DNA from: Desulfobacterales bacterium
GTDB taxonomy: Bacteria > Desulfobacterota > Desulfobacteria > Desulfobacterales > JASFBJ01
Reading direction: 5' to 3'
Assembly: GCA_030149585.1 (NCBI GenBank)
Contig: JASFBJ010000178.1
Span: 1-7,555 of the forward strand
Length of the DNA: 7,555 bases
Part shown: positions 1 to 5,825 of the stretch, piece by piece
Layout of the letters: every line of letters starts with the position of its first letter
How positions within the stretch are numbered: the first letter of the stretch is position 1
Program-made: the position numbers and the translations under genes
Notes under the pieces: model-generated
Told to the model about the DNA's origin: nothing
The model's database searches: none
Seen by the model: the letters and a program-made list of their open reading frames with translations, nothing else

Positions 1-3000
1 ATGCTCTGGATCAATTTTTAATATTGGAGAAGGGTGCTGAGGTTCTGAATTTTGAGAAAAAGAATCAAAGGCAGTTGGATTTAGCCCAGGATGGCCTTGA
101 GCAAGGCTTTGAACACTTTGCATCATTTGCTGCAAGGTTTTGCCGGCTTCAGTCTGGGTTTCAAGGAATTTTCTATGGGTTTCAGCCGTTTGTGACTGGA
201 GTGCCTGCATTGTCTTTAGACCTTGCGCCACCAGGTTTAATGTCTCATTTATATTTATGCTTTGTTTTGGATCATCTTTCATGAATTTTGGCCTTTTTAC
301 AGAATCGATTTTTTGTTTCGCTATATTATGCTCCGATTGATTATGCTCCGGTCGATTATGCTCCAATTGATTCTTTTCGTAAATATCTTGATTTTTTTGA
401 TGCATTTGCTCGGGAGCAGGAGTTTTGATTTTTTTGATACTTTCAGCAATTTGCTCGCGGGTTTCAGGATTTATATAATTAGTTCCATTAATGGGTATTT
501 GCATTCGCTGACGAGGTTTGGCTGGAGGCGTTTTTTCCCATTTTGTTAAATCAACTGGATAACCAGCGGCTGCAAGATGGGAAATCACGCATGCCAGATC
601 TGCAATACCTGAATTTTTTCCAGAAGATCCATCAATCGAGATTGCTGAAAATGATTTTCCCTTGAGAATTGATTTAGTGAGGTTGGTCAAGATTGATTTA
701 GGCCCGATTTCAATAAATGTTTTAACTCCGGATTGATAAAGATTTTCTATTTCACTGATGAAATCAACCGGGGCTGAAAGGTGCTGAGCCAATAAATTTT
801 TAATCTGCTGTTTTTCAACAGGGTAAGCTTGCCCTGTTGTATTTGAAAAAACTTCAATTTCAGTAGGTGAGAATTTAATTTCATTAATAATTTTGCTGAA
901 AGGAGCAGCGGCTTTTTGAACCAGGCTGCTGTGAAAGGCAGCTCCCACCGGCAGTTTAATACTGCTAAAACCTCTATCCAGGCATTTTTTTTGTGCGGCT
1001 TTGATTTGCGCTAAAGGGCCTGATAAAACAGCCTGCTGGGGGCTGTTTTTATTTGCTATAACAAGATGGCCGTCAAGTTCATGAACTATTCTTGTTATGT
1101 CGTCATAAGGCGCCTGAACAGCAAGCATGGCGCCGTTATCGTTTTGTTTATTGCAGGCAGCCGCCATTAATCGACCCCTGGCCCTGGTTAAAGAAAGAAA
1201 ATCTGTAAAATTAATCCAGCCGGCAGCATAAAGTGCGCATAATTCTCCATAACTGTGGCCGGCTACTGCATCTGGTTTAAGGCCAAAGTGGGTCAATGCA
1301 GCAAGAAATGATAGATTAATAGTGCCAAGAGCGATTTGAGCAATATCTGTTTGACGTAATTTTTGCTCTTCATCCTGATAATTATTTTTATTGGCCTGAT
1401 TTTTTTCTGAAAAATTTTGGGGATATATATAATCACTTAAAAACTCTTGATCCTCTGAAATCAAGTTGGTTTTTTCTAAAATTTCCAGTGATTTTGGAAA
1501 AGTGCAGATAATATCACGCCCCATATTCAGATACTGGCTGCCCTGTCCAGGAAATAAAAATGCAAGTTTACCTGGATTTTGGGGGCCGCTGTAATAAATA
1601 TTTTTTGCAGATATTAATTGTTGAGAATTATTTGAATTAACAGTTGATTCAGCCTGGCTTAAAAGAAGACTAGTATCAAAGGTTTCTGCCGGACTATAAT
1701 TGACCAAAAGAAGACGATAAGGGGCATTATGATTAAAATCAGCCCTGGTTTTTGCAGCTATACGGGCAATTTCATTATTAATATGCTTTTGCTCTAAACT
1801 GATTTTAAGTTCAGCGAGTTTGTCTTTTATCTGATCTGGATTTTGCCCGCCAAGAGCAAATATTTGAACTGAACCATCCCATGAGATTTCAGTTTTTTTT
1901 CTTTTATGTTCCTCTAACACCATATGGAAATTGCTGCCCCCAAAGCCAAATGCACTGACCCCGGTTCGTCTGGGATGCCCGTTTTTTGGAAGCCATGGTT
2001 TGGTTGCGGAGTTTAAATAAAAAAAGCTTTTATCAATATTTAATTTTGGATCAGGGTGCTCGGCTTTTATGGTTGGCGGCAGAATTTTATTATGCAGGGC
2101 CAGCGCTGATTTGATCAAACCGGCTGCACCAGCCGCGGCTTTTGTATGACCGATCATTGATTTTACTGAACCTAATGCACAGCGGTTTGCATTGGCAAAA
2201 GGATTTTTAAACACCTTTTGCAGAGCTGTAAACTCTACCTGATCACCTACTCTTGTCCCTGTTCCGTGAGCCTCCAGTAAACCAATGGTTTCAGGGGCAA
2301 TATTTGCATTTTTATAAGCCATTTCCAGGGCCTTGGCCTGACCCTCCGGTCTTGGGGCGTATATGCTTTGGGCTTTTCCATCAGACGATGTTCCAATAGA
2401 TTTAATTACCGCATAAATTCTATCATCATCATTTTGCGCATCTTCAAGTCGTTTTAATACCAAAAGGCCAATGCCCTCTCCTAATACCGTACCATCAGCA
2501 TCTTTGGAAAAGGGACGGGCCTGGCCCGTGGGAGAAAGAATCCGGGTTTTGGAAAAGCACATATGCATAAACACATCATTAATTGAATCTACTCCACCGG
2601 TAATTACCATATTGCTGCGGCCCGTGGAAAGTTCCATCACAGCCATATGGATTGCGCTCATGGAACTGGCACATGCCGCGTCAACAACACAATTAGTTCC
2701 GCCAAGGTTGAGACGGTTAGCGATTCTGCCGGCAACTACATTGCCTAAAAGGCCTGGAAATGAATTTTCCTGCCAGGAAACATAGGAGTTGCTGATTCGT
2801 TTTATAACATCTTTTGCCTGATCCAATGGAACTCCGGCAGCCTTTAGCGCCTTTTCCCAGCGGGGATGTCCTAAACGCGCGCCTAATGGGATTGCAAGTT
2901 CCTGAGTGCCGGTGACCCCAAGAATAACACTAGTGCGATCCCTGTCAAACGAACGATTTTCATCATAGCCCGCATCTAAAAGGGCCTGTTTTGCGGCAAT

Positions 3001-3294
3001 AAGGCCAAATATTTGAGAGGTATCAGTAGCTTCCAGAGCAAAAGGAGGAATATTGAATTCGCTTGGGTCAAATGCAACAGAGGAAAGAAACCCACCCCTT
3101 GTGCAGTAGATATGATCTTTTTTTTGCATATCAGGATCAAAACAATCTGTTAGATCCTTATGAGATAAAGGAGGATCAGTGATACCATTTTGTCCGTGAA
3201 AAATAAGGCGCCAGTAATCTTTTAATCCAGGTGATTTAGCAAAAAAACAAGCCATACCGATAATCGCAATCGGTTGCTCAGAATTAATTTGCAT
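1..3294 (-). CDS. PfaA-like type I polyketide / polyunsaturated fatty acid synthase, N-terminal 1098 residues (KS-AT-linker), truncated by window edge
   Basis: The minus-strand frame is open from an ATG at 3294 to position 1 without a stop, so the C-terminus lies outside the window. The ketosynthase (about residues 5-457) opens with PIAIIGMACFF, has the nucleophile Cys208 in VDAACASS, His343 in EAHGTGT, His383 in SVKSMIGHTKAAAG, and ends with FGFGGSNFH. This is a complete condensing triad. The acyltransferase (about 580-880) has FPGQGSQ (583 on), Ser681 in GHSYGE, Arg706 in TRARGRLM and His788 in AAFHSS. Phe787 next to the histidine is the malonyl-type signature. TFIEIGPKSIL closes the domain near 860-869. 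A low-complexity linker and a Gln-rich helix (about 1019-1067) follow, as is common before ACP repeats in PfaA relatives. By family knowledge it would extend acyl chains from malonyl units in the cytoplasm. It could equally be a heterocyst-glycolipid-type or other iterative PKS, because the reducing domains are not visible. It is divergent from the MerR-like gene. Confidence 0.93.
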   Translation of the reverse strand, partial: MQINSEQPIAIIGMACFFAKSPGLKDYWRLIFHGQNGITDPPLSHKDLTDCFDPDMQKKDHIYCTRGGFLSSVAFDPSEFNIPPFALEATDTSQIFGLIAAKQALLDAGYDENRSFDRDRTSVILGVTGTQELAIPLGARLGHPRWEKALKAAGVPLDQAKDVIKRISNSYVSWQENSFPGLLGNVVAGRIANRLNLGGTNCVVDAACASSMSAIHMAVMELSTGRSNMVITGGVDSINDVFMHMCFSKTRILSPTGQARPFSKDADGTVLGEGIGLLVLKRLEDAQNDDDRIYAVIKSIGTSSDGKAQSIYAPRPEGQAKALEMAYKNANIAPETIGLLEAHGTGTRVGDQVEFTALQKVFKNPFANANRCALGSVKSMIGHTKAAAGAAGLIKSALALHNKILPPTIKAEHPDPKLNIDKSFFYLNSATKPWLPKNGHPRRTGVSAFGFGGSNFHMVLEEHKRKKTEISWDGSVQIFALGGQNPDQIKDKLAELKISLEQKHINNEIARIAAKTRADFNHNAPYRLLLVNYSPAETFDTSLLLSQAESTVNSNNSQQLISAKNIYYSGPQNPGKLAFLFPGQGSQYLNMGRDIICTFPKSLEILEKTNLISEDQEFLSDYIYPQNFSEKNQANKNNYQDEEQKLRQTDIAQIALGTINLSFLAALTHFGLKPDAVAGHSYGELCALYAAGWINFTDFLSLTRARGRLMAAACNKQNDNGAMLAVQAPYDDITRIVHELDGHLVIANKNSPQQAVLSGPLAQIKAAQKKCLDRGFSSIKLPVGAAFHSSLVQKAAAPFSKIINEIKFSPTEIEVFSNTTGQAYPVEKQQIKNLLAQHLSAPVDFISEIENLYQSGVKTFIEIGPKSILTNLTKSILKGKSFSAISIDGSSGKNSGIADLACVISHLAAAGYPVDLTKWEKTPPAKPRQRMQIPINGTNYINPETREQIAESIKKIKTPAPEQMHQKNQDIYEKNQLEHNRPEHNQSEHNIAKQKIDSVKRPKFMKDDPKQSININETLNLVAQGLKTMQALQSQTAETHRKFLETQTEAGKTLQQMMQSVQSLAQGHPGLNPTAFDSFSQNSEPQHPSPILKIDPEH
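325..369 (-). repeat. 15-bp tandem repeat, three copies, inside the post-AT linker of the megasynthase
   Basis: Three adjacent 15-bp units (325-339, 340-354, 355-369) share the plus-strand core ATTATGCTCC and differ only in the last five bases. Read on the coding strand they give the pentapeptides QLEHN, RPEHN and QSEHN (residues 976-990). The unit is a multiple of three, so copy number can change without breaking the frame. The repeat sits in the disordered, charged spacer between the acyltransferase and the Gln-rich helix, where length variation should be tolerated. Confidence 0.85.
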
Positions 3295-3304
3295 AATTAT
3301 CAAA

Positions 3305-3309
3305 TTCCT
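3305..3309 (-). promoter_or_regulatory. Probable ribosome binding site of the megasynthase (AGGAA)
   Basis: On the minus strand AGGAA lies 10 nt before the ATG at 3294, a somewhat long but workable spacing. The ATG is followed within four codons by the start of the ketosynthase fold. An in-frame TGA at 3348-3346 limits upstream extension. The only other in-frame start codon between them is a TTG at 3303, which lies only just past this AGGAA, too close for it to serve as its binding site. Confidence 0.55.
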
Positions 3310-3353
3310 ATGCAGTAAATTATTGGAAATTAAATTTATGTAAAATCATATAA

Positions 3354-3384
3354 TGCAATATAAAACAATATTAATAATATTGCA
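3354..3384. promoter_or_regulatory. Nested inverted repeat, candidate operator in the divergent intergenic region
   Basis: TGCAATAT (3354-3361) is matched by a perfect inverted copy, ATATTGCA (3377-3384). Inside it, CAATATT (3366-3372) pairs with AATATTG (3376-3382) across 3 bp. The result is three CAATAT half-sites. Two are direct copies 10 bp apart (3356 and 3366, one helical turn) and one is inverted. The element covers the predicted megasynthase promoter and lies just upstream of the -35 box of the MerR-like gene. That is where the operator of a divergently encoded regulator would be expected. Binding by that regulator is inferred, not shown. Confidence 0.5.
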
Positions 3385-3385
3385 A
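3357..3385 (-). promoter_or_regulatory. Candidate sigma70-type promoter for the megasynthase gene
   Basis: On the minus strand, TTGCAA (3385-3380) is followed after 17 bp by TATATT (3362-3357). These match the consensus -35 and -10 boxes at 4/6 and 5/6 positions. Transcription would begin near 3350 and give a leader of about 55 nt. Both boxes fall inside the inverted repeat at 3354-3384, so a protein bound there would block this promoter. In DNA this AT-rich, chance matches are common, so this is a prediction only. Confidence 0.4.
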
Positions 3386-3389
3386 GTAG

Positions 3390-3418
3390 TTGACTTATAA
3401 TTTCAGTTGATATATTAA
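3390..3418 (+). promoter_or_regulatory. Candidate promoter for the MerR-like regulator gene
   Basis: TTGACT (3390-3395, 5/6 match to the -35 consensus) is followed after 17 bp by TATTAA (3413-3418). A transcript starting near 3425 would reach the TTG start at 3444 with a leader of about 20 nt that carries the AGGA ribosome binding site. Confidence 0.45.
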
Positions 3419-3432
3419 TATAACAACCAAAC

Positions 3433-3436
3433 AGGA
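3433..3436 (+). promoter_or_regulatory. Ribosome binding site (AGGA) that supports the TTG start at 3444
   Basis: AGGA lies 7 nt before the TTG at 3444. No ATG or GTG is found in frame between the upstream stop (TGA at 3408-3410) and this TTG. The next in-frame ATG is 71 codons in, past the whole DNA-binding motif, so the TTG is the likely start. Confidence 0.6.
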
Positions 3437-3443
3437 CATTATT

Positions 3444-3998
3444 TTGATAAAATATTATACTAACAAAGAGTTATCTGAAATATTTGAAATAAATATTGCC
3501 AGATGGAAACGGTGGTCCAGGGAATTTTTAGAGGCTGACCCGCTAGGTGGACTGCAAAGCGGGTATGCCCGGCAATATCATCCGCCGGACGCTTTTCACA
3601 TTTTTTTATGCGGTTATCTGGTGGCTGAACTTAAATATTCAATTTCAGCCACGAAAATGATTTATAAAGATTTGCAAATCTGGCTAAAAGAACATGGGTT
3701 TTTAAATTTATATTATTCTGAAAAATCTGCAAATAATGTTGAAAAATCACTTAAAGAATATTTTATCTGTATTCAAGAGTGGAAAAATCAAAAAAAACCT
3801 GTTTTCAGCTATACTATTCGGGAATTAATTCTCAAAGAAAAGTACGAACTTCAGGGAGAGACAATTTTCAAGGAGCATTATAAAGAAACAAAGATCAAAC
3901 CAGTTTCGTCTTCTTCTAAAATAGAAAACTTGACACTATCTATGAAATATTTGAATATTACTTTAGTTTACCAATACTTTCGAGACAAAATAGGATAA
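3444..3998 (+). CDS. MerR-like helix-turn-helix transcriptional regulator (184 residues)
   Basis: The N-terminal third resembles the winged helix-turn-helix of MerR and excisionase-type proteins. Residues 5-27 (YTNKELSEIF... through WKRWSREF) form a helix-turn-helix. A glycine-rich wing with GYARQYHPPDAF follows (40-51), in place of the usual G-Y/F-R-x-Y-S/T motif, and then a hydrophobic helix and an amphipathic helix to about residue 85 (SISATKMIYKDLQIWL). Residues 90-184 are Lys-rich and match no family I recognise. They lack the metal-binding cysteines of classical MerR sensors, and no ligand can be proposed. There is no membrane segment. The start is TTG. The gene is divergent from the PfaA-like gene across 149 bp holding an inverted repeat, which suggests it controls that gene and itself. 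Its codon and base use is markedly AT-rich. The DNA-binding call is fairly firm; the target is inferred. Confidence 0.72.
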   Translation: MIKYYTNKELSEIFEINIARWKRWSREFLEADPLGGLQSGYARQYHPPDAFHIFLCGYLVAELKYSISATKMIYKDLQIWLKEHGFLNLYYSEKSANNVEKSLKEYFICIQEWKNQKKPVFSYTIRELILKEKYELQGETIFKEHYKETKIKPVSSSSKIENLTLSMKYLNITLVYQYFRDKIG

Positions 3999-4116
3999 CT
4001 TTATATTTTAAGCGCCAATGTATTTATTGAAGGTTTTAATTTCGCTTGTTAATTATGTCCAGCTATGTTAAATTATTATATATTTTTTGATCCAAATCAA
4101 TAAAAGTTTTAAATTT

Positions 4117-4464
4117 ATGCAAAAAAATAAACAACTTTCATCTTTGATTCAAGAACATAAAGTTCTTTTTATAATTATAATTATTGGTCTGTTTTTGCTG
4201 GAGATGGAAATTTTTGCAGTGGCTGTTGCAAAATCAGGCCGCAAGTCCAGGCTCCAGGTTATTGATCAGAGCGGAAACCTGATTCACGAGACAAATGGTC
4301 AACACCTAAGTGAATTTAATAAATACTATTTTGAAAAAACCTTTGGGCCTTTTGAAAATTATCAGGTTAAACTAAAAACTCAAAACCTGCCATTTCCTTT
4401 CAGGGCCTGGTTCGTGGCAGCAGTTGGACTGCCGGTGGTTGAGATAGAGCCTGACATAATATAA
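4117..4464 (+). CDS. Small single-pass membrane protein of unknown function (115 residues from ATG)
   Basis: I do not recognise a named family. A short basic N-terminus is followed by one strongly hydrophobic segment (VLFIIIIIGLFLLEMEIF, about residues 16-33 counted from the ATG, continuing into AVAVA). A soluble stretch of about 55 residues comes next, predicted outside the cytoplasm by the positive-inside rule. A second, shorter hydrophobic stretch lies near the C-terminus (FRAWFVAAVGLPVV, about 95-108), and the frame ends 7 residues later (EIEPDII). The start is uncertain: a TTG at 4087 in the same frame would add ten residues, and neither site has a clear ribosome binding site. The stop is only 20 bp before the DHH-CBS gene, so the two are probably co-transcribed. 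A cleaved signal peptide ending near AVAVA is an alternative to a membrane anchor. Confidence 0.6.
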   Translation: MQKNKQLSSLIQEHKVLFIIIIIGLFLLEMEIFAVAVAKSGRKSRLQVIDQSGNLIHETNGQHLSEFNKYYFEKTFGPFENYQVKLKTQNLPFPFRAWFVAAVGLPVVEIEPDII

Positions 4465-4471
4465 CCAGGCC

Positions 4472-4476
4472 GGAAG
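4472..4476 (+). promoter_or_regulatory. Ribosome binding site (GGAAG) that supports the TTG start at 4485
   Basis: GGAAG lies 8 nt before the TTG at 4485. An in-frame TAG (4482-4484) sits directly before that TTG, so the protein cannot start further upstream. The first beta strand of the DHH fold (FTIAVTH) begins at the second codon, so a later start at the GTG of codon 6 would delete it. Confidence 0.6.
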
Positions 4477-4484
4477 AGATATAG

Positions 4485-5786
4485 TTGTTTACAATCGCTG
4501 TGACCCATAAAAATACTGATTTTGATGCTCTGGCATCTTTGATTGCGGCAACGGTTTTATATCCTGATTCCAAGCCCGTTATTCCAAAAAATCTTAATCC
4601 AAATGTAAAAGCCTTTTTATCCCTTCATAAAGAAATCTTCAACCTGTATGACCCTTCTGAGATTAATTTTGATGAGGTACAATGTCTGATTGTGGTGGAT
4701 ACCAATAGCTGGGAACGGCTGGACCGAATCGACCCTTTAAAAGATAAAAAAGACCTTGAAATTATTCTGTGGGATCACCATCAAAATGTCGGCACTATCA
4801 AGCCAACCAGTAATTATAGCCGGCCAATGGGTGCCAATATTTCTTTGATGACTGAAAAACTGATTCTTGATAAGAAAAAGATAACTCCTATCCAGGCGAC
4901 TTTGTTTTTGGCTGGGCTATATGAAGATACCGGTAATCTGACTTTTAGTTCAACTCAACCACAAGATGCAAAAGCTGCAGCCTTTTTTCTGGAAAACAAA
5001 GCTGATCTGGCTATTTTGAATACATTTTTAAGACCGGCCTATGGCGAAAAGCAAAAAGATATTTTATTTGCCATGTTGGAAACAGCTCAACGAACTATGG
5101 TGAGCGGCTATAGTGTGAGCTTCAGCAGGACAGAACTAAAGGGACATGTAGATCGCCTGGCTGTTGTAGTCAGGATGTACCGTGATATTATAAATACTGA
5201 TGCGGCTTTTGGTATTTTTACCAATTATAAAAATAAAAAAACTATTATTATAGGCCGCAGTAATATTGAAGGTGTGGATGTCGGCGCTTTAATGAAAAGT
5301 CTTGGCGGAGGCGGTCATCCAGGAGCAGGTTCTGCCATATTAAAATCTGTAAAACCGCTGATGGTGGAACAGATGATTCGAGATTTAATTCAAGGGAATA
5401 ATACTGTTTCAGTTCAGATAGCCGATTTAATGTCATTTCCGGTTTTTACAGTCTCTTCTAAAACTAAAATGAAGGAAGTCGCCAAAAAAATGCGAAAAAT
5501 TGGATGTACTGGAATTCCAGTGGTGGATGATGAAAACCTGGTTGGGATTATTTCCAGGCGCGATTTTAACAAAATTAAAAAAAAGAGCCAGCTTTCAGCT
5601 CCGGTTAAAGCTTACATGCGTACTAATGTAAAAACCATAGAACCTGGGAAAAGCCCAATGCAGGCAGCCCGATTGATGGTTCGTTATGATATCGGCCGAC
5701 TGCCTGTTATTGAAAATGGCAAGGTTATTGGAATTTTGACCCGCTCCGATGCCATGACCTATTTTTATGATCTTTTGCCGGGCTGA
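4485..5786 (+). CDS. DHH-DHHA1 phosphoesterase-like protein with two CBS domains (433 residues)
   Basis: The N-terminal DHH domain shows the metal-binding motifs in order: H8, D12 and D14 in THKNTDFDA, D72 in VVDTN, D97-H98-H99 in WDHHQN, and D148 in YEDTGNLTF. A DHHA1 substrate-binding domain follows, with the loop GGGGHPGAGSA (274-284). A CBS pair comes last: about 312-365 (ending VGIISRRDF) and 375-428 (ending IGILTRSDAM). DHH-DHHA1 enzymes are metal-dependent hydrolases of short oligonucleotides, cyclic dinucleotide products or 3'-phosphoadenosine phosphate, and CBS pairs often bind adenine nucleotides. This domain order matches the front half of the long DHH-CBS tRNA nucleotidyltransferases, but the nucleotidyltransferase half is absent: the frame stops after DLLPG and another gene begins 39 bp on. 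It is not a CBS pyrophosphatase, which would carry DHHA2. All catalytic residues are present, so it is probably active; the substrate is unknown. Confidence 0.88.
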   Translation: MFTIAVTHKNTDFDALASLIAATVLYPDSKPVIPKNLNPNVKAFLSLHKEIFNLYDPSEINFDEVQCLIVVDTNSWERLDRIDPLKDKKDLEIILWDHHQNVGTIKPTSNYSRPMGANISLMTEKLILDKKKITPIQATLFLAGLYEDTGNLTFSSTQPQDAKAAAFFLENKADLAILNTFLRPAYGEKQKDILFAMLETAQRTMVSGYSVSFSRTELKGHVDRLAVVVRMYRDIINTDAAFGIFTNYKNKKTIIIGRSNIEGVDVGALMKSLGGGGHPGAGSAILKSVKPLMVEQMIRDLIQGNNTVSVQIADLMSFPVFTVSSKTKMKEVAKKMRKIGCTGIPVVDDENLVGIISRRDFNKIKKKSQLSAPVKAYMRTNVKTIEPGKSPMQAARLMVRYDIGRLPVIENGKVIGILTRSDAMTYFYDLLPG

Positions 5787-5814
5787 TATTTTCAGGATAA
5801 AATATAATAATAAA

Positions 5815-5821
5815 AGAGGTG
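5815..5821 (+). promoter_or_regulatory. Strong ribosome binding site (AGAGGTG) of the reductase gene
   Basis: AGAGGTG ends 4 nt before the ATG at 5826. It is the best Shine-Dalgarno match in the window and, with the ATG, sets the start of the reductase directly before its first Rossmann strand (KRVIIVGA). Confidence 0.75.
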
Positions 5822-5825
5822 AAAA

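Noticed and set aside
24..549. Short plus-strand open frames across 24-549
   Set aside because: They lie antisense to the long megasynthase frame, whose translation shows clear KS and AT motifs upstream and a plausible linker here. Their own products are low-complexity with no recognisable domain.
2471..2785. Plus-strand 104-codon open frame
   Set aside because: It is antisense to the ketosynthase active-site region, and the conserved minus-strand protein explains it.
4010..4047. AAGCG / CGCTT inverted repeat between the regulator and the small membrane protein gene
   Set aside because: The arms are only 5 bp, the loop is 28 nt and no U-run follows, so it does not qualify as a terminator or a riboswitch.
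4027..4084. Possible promoter elements (TTGAAG, TTGTTA, TATATT) before the small membrane protein gene
   Set aside because: No pair has both acceptable boxes and a 16-18 bp spacer. A promoter may well exist here, but I cannot place it.
5803..5808. Perfect TATAAT hexamer upstream of the reductase gene
   Set aside because: No acceptable -35 box lies 16-18 bp upstream (the nearest, TTGCCG at 5775-5780, gives a 22-bp spacer), and the transcript would start inside the ribosome binding site. It is likely chance in AT-rich DNA.
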